Shown here: positions 25,979 through 36,083 of the stretch, piece by piece
Position numbering within the stretch: position 1 is the first letter of the stretch
How the letters are laid out: every line of letters begins with the position of its first letter
NCBI GenBank assembly: GCA_004213555.1
Contig: SHAP01000003.1
Coordinates: 124,001 to 188,000 of the forward strand
DNA from: Phycisphaeraceae bacterium
GTDB taxonomy: Bacteria; Planctomycetota; Phycisphaerae; Phycisphaerales; SM1A02
Direction of reading: 5' to 3'
DNA: 64,000 nucleotides
The notes under the pieces: generated by a model
What the model saw: only the letters and a program-made list of their open reading frames with translations
Database searches by the model: none
What the model was told of the DNA's origin: nothing
Made by a program: the position numbers and the translations under genes

Positions 25979-26013
25979 AGAGGTCTTGGTTCTGCCAAGG
26001 CCTCTGTTTTTTT
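25979..26013 (+). terminator. Orphan intrinsic terminator on the plus strand
   Basis: AGAGGTCTTGG (25979-25989) pairs with CCAAGGCCTCT (25995-26005) over 11 bp with one G-U pair and a 5-nt loop, followed by G and seven T residues (26007-26013). This is a textbook plus-strand terminator. No plus-strand gene precedes it: the nearest, at 22639-24243, ends 1.7 kb upstream with two minus-strand genes between. It may end a small RNA starting in the 25902-25978 gap, or stop antisense transcription. Confidence 0.8.
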
Positions 26014-26413
26014 CTCCACCAAGGTTGAGAAAGTATGAGAAAGAACAATATGGATTGGTGCTAGTGACCCTAGGTAGACCTTGGTTTCTCTTAAGTTGGG
26101 CACAAAGGGATAAGGGTTAAGAAGCGGTAACCAATATGGATTATCAATATTGATCTCCCTCTTAGAAGAGGTTTGAGAAAGAACAATATGGATTGGGGCT
26201 AGGAATCTCCAAGAGCTCTAGTAGAGACCAAGGAACACCTTGGTCCCCCCTACCCCCCACTTTGGATTCATGACCTCGGGTCTACAGATCACCCCCCGGA
26301 GGGGACTTGGGGCCTTGGTCTTAAAACAGAACACCCAAGGCAGACGGGTTCGTGTCTGCCGACATCTTTGCCGACGACTTGTCTCAGTAGGGACCAATAC
26401 CCCCACCCATGAG
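26014..26413. repeat. AT-richer non-coding gap with a degenerate ~138-bp tandem repeat and hairpins
   Basis: No convincing gene. A 29-bp block (26036-26064 and 26174-26202, one mismatch) contains CAATATGGATT and ends in CTAG. Each copy is followed by a related CTAG-GTAGA-GACC-TTGGT segment, so a unit of ~138 bp seems duplicated. CAATATGGATT occurs a third time at 26132-26142, inside a 19-bp near-palindrome (26133-26151). Hairpins are GACCAAGG/CCTTGGTC (26226-26245, perfect, 4-nt loop) and GGCAGAC/GTCTGCC (26339-26360). CTAG, usually scarce in bacterial genomes, occurs at least four times. Base composition differs from the coding flanks. It lies just 3' of tRNA-Arg. Confidence 0.65.
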
Positions 26414-26487
26414 CACCCCGAGCAGGACTCGAACCTGCAACCTGCGGATTAGAAGTCCGCTGCTCTGTCCAGTTGAGCTATCGGGGC
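26414..26487 (-). tRNA. tRNA-Arg (anticodon UCU)
   Basis: 74-nt cloverleaf on the minus strand. The acceptor stem is GCCCCGA with TCGGGGT (G1-U72 wobble), and the D stem is GCTC/GAGC. The anticodon stem GCGGA/TCCGC holds loop CTTCTAA (anticodon UCU, reading AGA/AGG), and the T stem GCAGG/CCTGC holds TTCGAGT. The discriminator is G and CCA is not encoded. It starts 33 nt after the stop of the cohesin-like/dockerin gene on the same strand. Confidence 0.95.
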
Positions 26488-26520
26488 AACGGGCACATCG
26501 TACCCCGCAATCGGTCTGGG

Positions 26521-27156
26521 TCAGCAACCGCCCCAAGCCGCCAACACGCGAATCAAATCGCCGTTGTCCACGCTGCCGTTGCCATCGGTGTCAGCACTGC
26601 AGCCTGGGCAACTCCCCCAGTCGGTCAAGACCGAGATCAGGTCGAGGAATCCAACCTCACCGTCGCCATCCACATCTTCATTGCAGATGGTGTCGCTGGT
26701 CACCGCGAGCTCGCCGGACTCCACCGTCACATCAAAGAACGTGAAGGCGTAATCCGTCACCATCTCATTCACCAGCGTGACGGGCTGGGTCGAAAGGGGC
26801 TCGGCGTCGGCGGGCACGCGCACATTCACGTGGATGATGGGCAGATCGCCACCGAAGATTTGGTCTTGGGGCAACACACAGAAGGCCGACACCCAACACT
26901 GGACGCCTGGTGCCGCGTCAAAGCCCTCCCATGTGGTGTTCTCGAAGATCACGCCGTCGTAGGACACCGACTCCACCATCCAATCACCGGCATCAACCAC
27001 AAACTCAAAACCACCCACGATGTCGGGGGTGGCCAGTTGCAACTCCACCGGCACCAAGTCGCCGGGCGCGGCCGCGTTCGAAATCACCCGCAAGGTCGCG
27101 GTCTCGGCGGAGACCATGGCGGAAAGAGCAAAGATCGAAAGGGCGGCGATACGCAT
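26521..27156 (-). CDS. Small secreted cohesin-like protein with dockerin tail
   Basis: 211 residues. The signal peptide is MRIAALSIFALSAMVSA, with AGGAG nine bases before the ATG. Residues ~20-150 have the look of a cohesin-type beta-sandwich (APGDLVPVELQL, IVGGFEFVVDAGDWMVESV, PIIHVNVRVPADA), the fold that binds dockerins in cellulosomes; this assignment is tentative. Two dockerin-like units follow (DVDGDGEVGFLDLI, DTDGNGSVDNGDLI), ending WGGC. If the first domain is a real cohesin, the protein could link dockerin-bearing enzymes into a chain. It is the only candidate partner seen for the many dockerin tails in this window. Confidence 0.65.
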   Translation of the reverse strand: MRIAALSIFALSAMVSAETATLRVISNAAAPGDLVPVELQLATPDIVGGFEFVVDAGDWMVESVSYDGVIFENTTWEGFDAAPGVQCWVSAFCVLPQDQIFGGDLPIIHVNVRVPADAEPLSTQPVTLVNEMVTDYAFTFFDVTVESGELAVTSDTICNEDVDGDGEVGFLDLISVLTDWGSCPGCSADTDGNGSVDNGDLIRVLAAWGGC

Positions 27157-27245
27157 GAGAAGGATCTCCTGTGGTGTCTATGTTGACCGATTCGCAGCCT
27201 ATTGCAAGGTGTTCCCGAACTTCCGAAGGTTCTTATGCTGTTTTT

Positions 27246-29408
27246 ATGGTCCCAAATGCAGTTGCTCTGGTTTTTTTCGCCCTTTCCTCAAGCTCATGGG
27301 AGGCCTTTTCCCAACACGCCGAAGCCAAACACGGCGACTTGGGACGCCGAGCGGCGGCGTTTTTGCAAGAGCACGCACCAAGCTACGACCAAGAATTGCC
27401 GGCCGAACTGCTGATCGAAAACCTCGACCTCGCGATGCAAGCGCGGTCCACCTTCGCATGGGCCCAACATCTTTCGGAAGAGCGGTTCTTGAACGACGTC
27501 CTGCCGTACGCCGTCTTCGATGAACGCCGCGAGCCTTGGCGGGCCGACCTGCTTGAACGCTGCGCGCCTCTGGTGGCCACGTGCACCACCGCGGCCGAAG
27601 CCGCGCAAACCTTGAACCGCGAATTCTTCAACCTGGTCAACGTGCACTACAACACCAAACGTCGCGCCACCAACCAATGCCCCAGCGAATCCATCGAACA
27701 AGGCATGGCCACCTGCACTGGCTTGTCCATTTTGCTCGTCGATGCCTGCCGCAGTGTCGGCGTCCCCGCGCGGGCGGCGGGCGTGGCCAATTGGCACGAC
27801 CAACGGGGCAACCACACTTGGGTGGAAATCCACGATGGTGAAGGTTGGCGATTCCTTGGCGCGGATGAGTACGACGCCAAGGGCCTTGACCGTGGTTGGT
27901 TCACCGGAGCGGCGAGCAAAGCGGTCTCGGGCGATCCGGTCTTCGGCGTGTGGGCCACCAGTTGGAAACCCGTCGATGGGCACTTCACCATGGCGTGGAA
28001 TCCCGAAAGCCGAGCCGTTGGCGGAGAAGACGTCACCACGCGGTACGCCCCCCCAGAAAAAGAAGCCACCCAGAGTGGGTCCTTTGTTTCGGTTCGGGTT
28101 CGCCAGTCGACCGGAGGCGAACGCATGGCGCTTCCCGTCACCGTGGCCGATGCTTTCCAGAACTACGGCAGCCAGCGCACCCGAGCGGGGCGAGCGGACA
28201 TGAACGACATGCCCCGCTTTGAAGTCGAACCCGAAGCCTTGTTGACCATCACGGTGGGGAAAGGGCAAAACGCCCGCACTGCGTCTCGACGGGCCGCGGC
28301 GTCGGGCGAACTGTTGGTGGATTTGGTGTGGGATGAAATGCGCCTCACCGAAGACCAAGCCAATCGTCTTACCCAAAGCATGGTGCGACAGCGCAAGAAT
28401 GCTTTGGCCAAAGAGCGAGCGGCTGAGCTGAAAGAAGAAGCGTTCACCACCGGCGACCACACCCTCAAGTACTTGCGTCGTGATTTTGGCAAAGCCCCCG
28501 AGGGCCAAAGGAGTCTGTGGATCTCGATGCACGGCGGCGGCGGCGCACCAGCGCGAGTCAACGACCAGCAATGGCGCAATCAAATCAAGCTGTACACCCT
28601 CGACGAAGGCATTTACATCGCCCCCCGCGCCCCCACCAACACGTGGAACCTGTGGCACCAAGGCCACATCGACGATTTGTTCGATCGCTTGATCGAAACG
28701 TTTATCGCCACCGAAGGCGTCGACCCCAATCGTGTGTACCTCTTGGGATATTCCGCCGGCGGAGACGGGGTATATCAACTGGCCCCCCGCATGGCCGACC
28801 GCTTTGCCGCCGCGTCCATGATGGCCGGCCATCCGAACAACGCCAACCCCACCTCACTGCGCAACCTGCCCTTTGCCATCTTCATGGGCGGTGAAGACGG
28901 CGCGTACAACCGCAACACCGTGGCCCGAGACTGGGGCAACCGATTGCAACAACTGCAGGCGGCCGACCCCGAAGGCTACCCCCACCGCTGCACCATCTAT
29001 GAAGGACTCGGGCACTGGATGGATGGACGAGACGCCGAAGGATTGCCGTGGATGGCGCAGTACACCCGCGACCCGTGGCCCAACAAAGTGGTCTGGCACC
29101 AGTCCGGTCGAACCCACGCCCGCTTTGCGTGGCTATCCACCGAATCGCCGAAGACCAGCAAGGGCAAAACCATCACCGCCGAGGTGGATGGGCAAACGAT
29201 TCGCATCACCAAAGACCCACTGGTGCCGTACACCTTGCGGCTTTCCGATGCCTTGGTGGACCTCGATCGGCCGATCGAGATCGTCGTCAACGGCACGCCG
29301 TTCCTGCAGGGTCAGGTGCACCGAACGGAGGCGGCCATCCGCCAATCGCTCGCTGAGCGATTTGATCCCGCTTCCGTGGCCACGGTTCTGGTGGATCTCC
29401 CCTACTGA
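27246..29408 (+). CDS. Secreted transglutaminase-like domain fused to an alpha/beta-hydrolase esterase
   Basis: 720 residues from the ATG at 27246, which gives an N-terminal hydrophobic leader (MVPNAVALVFFALSSSSWEA); the frame extends upstream to a GTG at 27171. The first half has a transglutaminase-like core with Cys157 (GMATCTGLSILLVDACRS), His190 (GNHTWVEI) and an acidic residue near 208 (FLGADEYD), the papain-like triad. Residues ~405-620 are an esterase of the PHB-depolymerase/serine-hydrolase type, with oxyanion loop SMHGGGGAP and nucleophile Ser504 in LLGYSAGGDGVYQ. A small beta domain ends the protein (~650-720). There is no dockerin. Target unknown; a peptide or amide plus ester double substrate is possible. 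Confidence 0.8.
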   Translation: MVPNAVALVFFALSSSSWEAFSQHAEAKHGDLGRRAAAFLQEHAPSYDQELPAELLIENLDLAMQARSTFAWAQHLSEERFLNDVLPYAVFDERREPWRADLLERCAPLVATCTTAAEAAQTLNREFFNLVNVHYNTKRRATNQCPSESIEQGMATCTGLSILLVDACRSVGVPARAAGVANWHDQRGNHTWVEIHDGEGWRFLGADEYDAKGLDRGWFTGAASKAVSGDPVFGVWATSWKPVDGHFTMAWNPESRAVGGEDVTTRYAPPEKEATQSGSFVSVRVRQSTGGERMALPVTVADAFQNYGSQRTRAGRADMNDMPRFEVEPEALLTITVGKGQNARTASRRAAASGELLVDLVWDEMRLTEDQANRLTQSMVRQRKNALAKERAAELKEEAFTTGDHTLKYLRRDFGKAPEGQRSLWISMHGGGGAPARVNDQQWRNQIKLYTLDEGIYIAPRAPTNTWNLWHQGHIDDLFDRLIETFIATEGVDPNRVYLLGYSAGGDGVYQLAPRMADRFAAASMMAGHPNNANPTSLRNLPFAIFMGGEDGAYNRNTVARDWGNRLQQLQAADPEGYPHRCTIYEGLGHWMDGRDAEGLPWMAQYTRDPWPNKVVWHQSGRTHARFAWLSTESPKTSKGKTITAEVDGQTIRITKDPLVPYTLRLSDALVDLDRPIEIVVNGTPFLQGQVHRTEAAIRQSLAERFDPASVATVLVDLPY

Positions 29409-29435
29409 CTCGGGATTTTTTACAATCCATGGTCT

Positions 29436-31652
<2,217 letters not shown>

Positions 31653-31654
31653 AG

Positions 31655-32992
31655 TCAGACGTTGACCGGTTGACGACCCACAGAATGCACGATCAAGCCC
31701 TGACTGCGGGCGGTGGCCGTGCTGTACAGATTGCGACCATCAAACACCACCGGTGTCCGCATCAATGACTTCATGCGGGCAAAGTCGGGGCTCTTAAATT
31801 CATCCCAATCCGTAGAAACCACCACCGCGTCGGCCCCTTCAACCGCCTCGTACATGTTGCCAACCAAAGCGCACAAACCCGGATGTTGACGCGCGCAATT
31901 TTCAGACGCCACTGGGTCAAACGCCACACAGGTCGCGCCTGCGCGTTGGCAGCACTCCATCAAAGTGATGGCGGGGGCTTCTCGAATGTCGTCGGTGTTG
32001 GGTTTGAACGCAATACCCCAGAAAGCCAATTTTAAACCCTGCAAATCCTCACCGAATTGACTGCAGATTTTGGCAAAGAACCGGGTCCGCTGCATCACGT
32101 TGACATCATTGACCGCTTGGGACAACGGGGTCGAAACCCCTTTGGCCTCTCCCATGGCAATGCAGGCCCGGGTGTCTTTGGGAAAACATGAGCCCCCGTA
32201 GCCCAAACCGGGATACAAAAATTTTCCGCCAATACGCGGGTCCGCGCTCATGCCACGGCGGACGCGTTCGACATCAGCTCCGTACGCCTCACACAGGGCG
32301 GCCATTTCGTTGATGTAAGAAATTTTGGTCGCCAAAAAATTGTTGGAGGCGTATTTCACCATCTCTGCCGAGAGCACATCCATCACCATGATGGGATTGC
32401 CCGAGCGCACAAAGGGTTCGTACAACTGCCGAAGCACCACGCCGGTCTCTTCGTCGTCCACCCCCAAAATGACGCGGTCGGGGTAATTGAAGTCCCGGAC
32501 GGCCGCCCCTTCTTTGAGAAACTCGGGGTTGTCAGCCACCGCAAAGGGAACATCAGGTCCCACAATCTCACGGATGGCATCTCGAACCTTGTGGGTCGTG
32601 CCTACGGGCACCGTGGATTTGACCACCACGATTTTCGGCTTCTGTTCCGGACCCAATGCTTTGATCACCGCTCCCACATCGCGGGCCGCAGCCAGTACGT
32701 ATTGCAAATCGGCACTGCCATCTTCACCGGTTGGGGTGCCAACACAGATAAAAATGACTTCTGCGGTTTGGTAGGCGGCTTCTTTGTCCAGCGTAAAGGT
32801 CAGCCGGTCGGCTTCGATGTTTTTGGCCAAAAGTTCCGGCAGCCCTGATTCATAAATGGGACAACCGCCCTCTTCAAGAACCTTGATCTTTTCCGGATCC
32901 ACATCCAAACAAACCACGTCGTTGCCGGTGTTTGCAAAGCAAGTGCCGGTGACCAAGCCGACGTACCCCGTTCCAACCATCGTGAGCTTCAT
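31655..32992 (-). CDS. ugd: UDP-glucose 6-dehydrogenase
   Basis: 445 residues, cytoplasmic. The N-terminal NAD-binding site is MKLTMVGTGYVGLVTGTCFA. The central helix region and catalytic cysteine lie in PGLGYGGSCFPKDTRACI (Cys ~264), and the C-terminal domain carries LAFWGIAFKPNTDDIREAP. It oxidises UDP-glucose twice to UDP-glucuronate. It lies 36 nt downstream of the UDP-glucuronate decarboxylase gene on the same strand, so the two steps UDP-glucose to UDP-glucuronate to UDP-xylose are encoded together. The likely use is exopolysaccharide or lipopolysaccharide sugars. Confidence 0.96.
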   Translation of the reverse strand: MKLTMVGTGYVGLVTGTCFANTGNDVVCLDVDPEKIKVLEEGGCPIYESGLPELLAKNIEADRLTFTLDKEAAYQTAEVIFICVGTPTGEDGSADLQYVLAAARDVGAVIKALGPEQKPKIVVVKSTVPVGTTHKVRDAIREIVGPDVPFAVADNPEFLKEGAAVRDFNYPDRVILGVDDEETGVVLRQLYEPFVRSGNPIMVMDVLSAEMVKYASNNFLATKISYINEMAALCEAYGADVERVRRGMSADPRIGGKFLYPGLGYGGSCFPKDTRACIAMGEAKGVSTPLSQAVNDVNVMQRTRFFAKICSQFGEDLQGLKLAFWGIAFKPNTDDIREAPAITLMECCQRAGATCVAFDPVASENCARQHPGLCALVGNMYEAVEGADAVVVSTDWDEFKSPDFARMKSLMRTPVVFDGRNLYSTATARSQGLIVHSVGRQPVNV

Positions 32993-33028
32993 ACCAAATG
33001 ATCTTACGTCGCCGCACTTCGTTCTGGT

Positions 33029-33970
33029 TCAGGTTTGGTTCTGAAACCAAGAAACAGTCCTTTGCAACCCTTCCTGCAGGCTGACGGACGGCGACCAATC
33101 CAGCAATTCCCGAGCCCGGGTGATGTCTGGGCAGCGTTGTTTGGGATCGTCGTTAGGGATCGGCTGGTAGGTCACCGTGGCCTCACGGCCGCATGCTCGC
33201 GCGACCGCCTGCACCAAATCCAGCATGCTGCATTCTTCTGGATTGCCCAAATTGACCGGCCAAGGTTCTTTCCCATCCAATGCCATCAAACGAACCAAAC
33301 CTTCGATCAAATCATCCCGGTAACAAAAGGACCGGGTCTGCGAACCATCGCCGTAAACCGTTACCGGTTCTCCCCGAAGCGTCTGCAGAATGAAATTGGA
33401 AACCACTCGACCGTCGTTCGTCGCCATGCCTGGGCCGTAGGTGTTAAAGATCCTCGCAATGCGAACCTCTACGTCGTGACTTCTGCGGTAATCCGAGCAC
33501 AGAGCTTCAGCCGCACGCTTCCCTTCGTCGTAGCACGCGCGAGGGCCGAGCGTGTTGACCAATCCGCGGTACGACTCTGGCTGGGGATGAACGTCAGGAT
33601 CGCCGTAAATTTCACTGGTTGAAGCCTGCAGAACCCTCGCCCCGCACCGTTTGGCCATGCCCAAGACATGGATCATGCCCAAGACGGATGTTTTCATGGT
33701 CTTGATGGGATTCGCTTGGTAATGAATCGGCGAGGCCGGGCAGGCCAGGTTGTAAATTTCATCAACTTCCAAACGAATCGGCTCGGTGACGTCGTGCTCA
33801 ATGAATTTGAAGTTGCCCGAGCCCAAGAGATGTTCAATGTTGTCAATGCTGCTGGTCAACAGATTGTCCAGACAGATCACTTCATGTCCAGCTTGCACCA
33901 GTCGCTCGCACAAACTCGCACCGAGGAAGCCTGAGCCTCCCGTCACCAGAATGCGTTCCTGGTTGCCCAT
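33029..33970 (-). CDS. UDP-glucuronate decarboxylase (UDP-xylose synthase), extended SDR family
   Basis: 313 residues. The Rossmann signature [18 protein letters not shown] opens the protein. The catalytic Thr/Ser-Tyr-Lys set is in [11 protein letters not shown] and [13 protein letters not shown] (Tyr-x3-Lys). The blocks [19 protein letters not shown] and [21 protein letters not shown] are those of UDP-xylose synthases rather than GalE-type epimerases. It decarboxylates UDP-glucuronate to UDP-xylose. A strong GAGAGGAAGG precedes the start. The 3' end of the tmRNA gene is only 30 nt upstream on the same strand, followed by a T-rich stretch, so the two may share a transcript. Confidence 0.92.
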   Translation of the reverse strand: MGNQERILVTGGSGFLGASLCERLVQAGHEVICLDNLLTSSIDNIEHLLGSGNFKFIEHDVTEPIRLEVDEIYNLACPASPIHYQANPIKTMKTSVLGMIHVLGMAKRCGARVLQASTSEIYGDPDVHPQPESYRGLVNTLGPRACYDEGKRAAEALCSDYRRSHDVEVRIARIFNTYGPGMATNDGRVVSNFILQTLRGEPVTVYGDGSQTRSFCYRDDLIEGLVRLMALDGKEPWPVNLGNPEECSMLDLVQAVARACGREATVTYQPIPNDDPKQRCPDITRARELLDWSPSVSLQEGLQRTVSWFQNQT

Positions 33971-34000
33971 TGCTGAAACCTTCCTCTCACGAAATCAAAA

Positions 34001-34345
34001 TGGAGCCGGGGGGATTCGAACCCCCGTGCCGAGGCGGATCAATCAGCCGCATCTCCGTGTGCAGTCGCTTCTTTGATCTCGGGCATTCGGGCTGCAAGCG
34101 ACAGCATTCCGAAATTCCACACGACAGTGTTGTCTCGCCCTCCCCCCTGTCGTACAGGTTTGGGCCAGCCCTCTAATTGTCGGTCCCCACCTCAGAAGGC
34201 GTCGGGTGGTGACCGTCGCGGTTTAGGCCGCGAGGGAGTACTGCGAATTTGCAGATAAGGGTTTTGCACACTTGATAACGCGGGTGTGTGCGCCGCGACA
34301 CGCAGCGAGAAGACGTCAACCGTCCGGTCAAAACCAGTCGGCCCC
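34001..34345 (-). ncRNA. ssrA: tmRNA (ssrA), one-piece form
   Basis: 345 nt on the minus strand. The 5' GGGGCCG pairs with 3' CGGCTCC to form the tRNA-like acceptor stem (discriminator A at 34001, CCA not encoded). The T arm GGGGG-TTCGAAT-CCCCC is plain at 34008-34030. The mRNA-like part reads GCA AAT TCG CAG TAC TCC CTC GCG GCC TAA (34252-34223), giving the degradation tag ANSQYSLAA; its YSLAA end is the usual hydrophobic Ala-Ala degron. GC-rich stems that look like the pseudoknot region follow. It rescues stalled ribosomes together with SmpB. Confidence 0.93.
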
Positions 34346-34408
34346 TGATGTCAAAGAACGAATCAGTTTACCCCAACCGAAGCCTCGAGCAAGAAGATCC
34401 GTGCTTCC

Positions 34409-34762
34409 TTAGGCCCCGGCCGCCCCAAACAAGCCAAAGGCTGCGATGACCCCAAAGATGATCAACATCTGCACCACGAGCGCGACCAAAGCCAGAATGA
34501 CGGACACCACGGCAAGGGTTTTTCCGGATTTCGTGGTCGAATACCCCGAGGCATCCATGGATCCTTCTCGCATGGATCGCAAATCATGACGACCAAAAGT
34601 CCAACCAAGGATTCCCAACACGACCGCAAGCACCGTCAGAGCAAACGGCACGAGTTGGTTGGTGCAACAACCCATGACGTTGATGATCAAGGAGGACAGC
34701 CCCAACCCAAAAACCACGTTGGCGCGGTGCTGTTGCAACACTGGGGGTTCAGAATGGCTCAC
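34409..34762 (-). CDS. Small multi-pass membrane protein (DUF4190-like)
   Basis: 117 residues with three hydrophobic segments: VVFGLGLSSLIINVMGCC, VPFALTVLAVVLGILGWTFG and TLAVVSVILALVALVVQMLIIFG-type at the C-terminus, ending in an Ala/Gly-rich tail. The pattern of helix pairs separated by a short GRHDLRSM loop resembles the DUF4190 family of unknown function. It diverges from plsC, with 53 nt between the start codons. The tmRNA gene lies 63 nt downstream on the same strand. Confidence 0.7.
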   Translation of the reverse strand: MSHSEPPVLQQHRANVVFGLGLSSLIINVMGCCTNQLVPFALTVLAVVLGILGWTFGRHDLRSMREGSMDASGYSTTKSGKTLAVVSVILALVALVVQMLIIFGVIAAFGLFGAAGA

Positions 34763-34815
34763 AAGGCCTCCTTTGTGCGTGGGCGATTTGACGCTGCGAC
34801 CTTACACTACAACAA

Positions 34816-35613
34816 GTGAGCGACCCAGCCCCCCACCCCACCGCCGAAGACATCGAGCGAACTTTTGACCACCCATTGGTCAAAGGGACCCGTCCTCTCG
34901 CCCAAGGCGGCCTGATGTTGTTGCAATGGGCGTTGCAATTCGGCTGGACCTGCGAAGGCTTGGGCCGACTTCGAGCCATCGATGGACCATTCATCTTGGC
35001 TGCCAACCACACCAGCCATGCCGACACCCAAGCCATATTGTCGGTCTTGCCCTCACGCATTCGGGACCGCACGTGCGTGGCCGCAGCCCAAGACACTTTT
35101 GGCGCGGCGAATGAAATCCACTCCCTGAAGGACATTCAAAAGACAGCGGTGGAATTTGCCGTGGCCAGCGCATTTCGCGCGTTTGCTTTCGACCGCCGCG
35201 GGTCTCCGCTTCGCTCGCTCCGAACCGCGATTGAACTGGTTGATCATGGGTGGAATCTCCTGATCTACCCCGAAGGCACGCGAAGCCGCACTGGTACTCC
35301 TGGTGAGTTCAAGCCCGGCATTGGCCTGTTGGCCAAAAAGACTGGCGTCCCCGTGGTGCCGGTTCGGGTGACGGGCAGCAACGAAATTTTGCCTCCTGGA
35401 AGCACCGTGCCACGACCCGAAACCGCACACATTGCTTTTGGTGCACCACTTCATTTGGAAGACGGCGAAGACACTCGAGAGTTTCCGGGGCGACTACGAG
35501 AAGCGGTGCTTTCGCTTCGTACCGAGCCCCGGCCCCGGCCCGATCGCTTCCGGATTCTGGCCCGACACGTGTACCGTTCGGTCGCACATCGGATTTCGGA
35601 GTTCGACTCGTGA
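34816..35613 (+). CDS. plsC: 1-acyl-sn-glycerol-3-phosphate acyltransferase (PlsC family)
   Basis: 265 residues from a GTG start. The acyltransferase motif I His-x4-Asp is AANHTSHADTQAIL; motif II includes FAFDRRGSPLRSL; motif III is LLIYPEGTRSRTGTPGEFKPG; motif IV is GVPVVPVRVTGS. It transfers an acyl chain to lysophosphatidate or a related lipid at the membrane. It is the first gene of a tight four-gene run; its TGA overlaps the GTG start of hscB. Confidence 0.88.
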   Translation: MSDPAPHPTAEDIERTFDHPLVKGTRPLAQGGLMLLQWALQFGWTCEGLGRLRAIDGPFILAANHTSHADTQAILSVLPSRIRDRTCVAAAQDTFGAANEIHSLKDIQKTAVEFAVASAFRAFAFDRRGSPLRSLRTAIELVDHGWNLLIYPEGTRSRTGTPGEFKPGIGLLAKKTGVPVVPVRVTGSNEILPPGSTVPRPETAHIAFGAPLHLEDGEDTREFPGRLREAVLSLRTEPRPRPDRFRILARHVYRSVAHRISEFDS

Positions 35614-36083
35614 TCGATCCTTTTGCTTTGCTGCAACTGCCAAGCACCTTCACCCTCTCGACCGATGCATTGGATATGGCCTGGATGCGGGCGAGTGCCA
35701 CCGCCCACCCCGACGCCGGAGGCAATGTCGGCCACGCCGCCCAACTCAACGAAGCACGGGAGCTCTTGGCCAATCCTGAACAAAGGGCCAACCTGCGCTT
35801 GAAGATGTTGGGCGGACCCAATGCAGATCAAGACCAACGGCTGCCCGATGGATTCCTGATGGAAATGCTGGAACTCCGTGAACGCATTGATGCCGAAATC
35901 GATTCCGAAGGCGAACCTGCCGCCACGCGGTGGCAAGCATGGGTGGATGCCGAGTGCACCAAGTCCTACGAAAAAATCACACCGGTGCTTGATGCCGAAT
36001 CAGCTTCCAAAGATGACCGCACTGAAGTCCGGATGGTCTTGAACCAAGTTCGGTACCTCGAACGACTCCGCGAGCAACTGTGA
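35610..36083 (+). CDS. hscB: HscB-like J-domain co-chaperone of Fe-S cluster assembly
   Basis: 157 residues. The N-terminal J domain carries the essential His-Pro-Asp in ATAHPDAGGNVGHAAQLNEA (residues ~32-34), and the C-terminal helical domain has the HscB/Hsc20 pattern LPDGFLMEMLELRERIDA. The family delivers IscU to the Hsp70 HscA. No isc genes are near. Translationally coupled: its GTG start overlaps the plsC stop, and its stop overlaps the start of the CNNM gene. A generic DnaJ-like role is the alternative. Confidence 0.78.
   Translation: MIDPFALLQLPSTFTLSTDALDMAWMRASATAHPDAGGNVGHAAQLNEARELLANPEQRANLRLKMLGGPNADQDQRLPDGFLMEMLELRERIDAEIDSEGEPAATRWQAWVDAECTKSYEKITPVLDAESASKDDRTEVRMVLNQVRYLERLREQL

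Noticed and set aside
25937-26041. 34-codon plus-strand ORF running through the orphan terminator
   Set aside because: The terminator hairpin lies in its middle; no ribosome-binding site, biased composition.
26036-26202. Repeated 29-bp block considered as CRISPR array
   Set aside because: Only two full copies at ~138-bp spacing, no uniform spacers, no cas genes.
27294-28832. 512-residue minus-strand ORF over the transglutaminase-esterase gene
   Set aside because: Antisense shadow caused by GC-rich codon positions; no recognisable domain.
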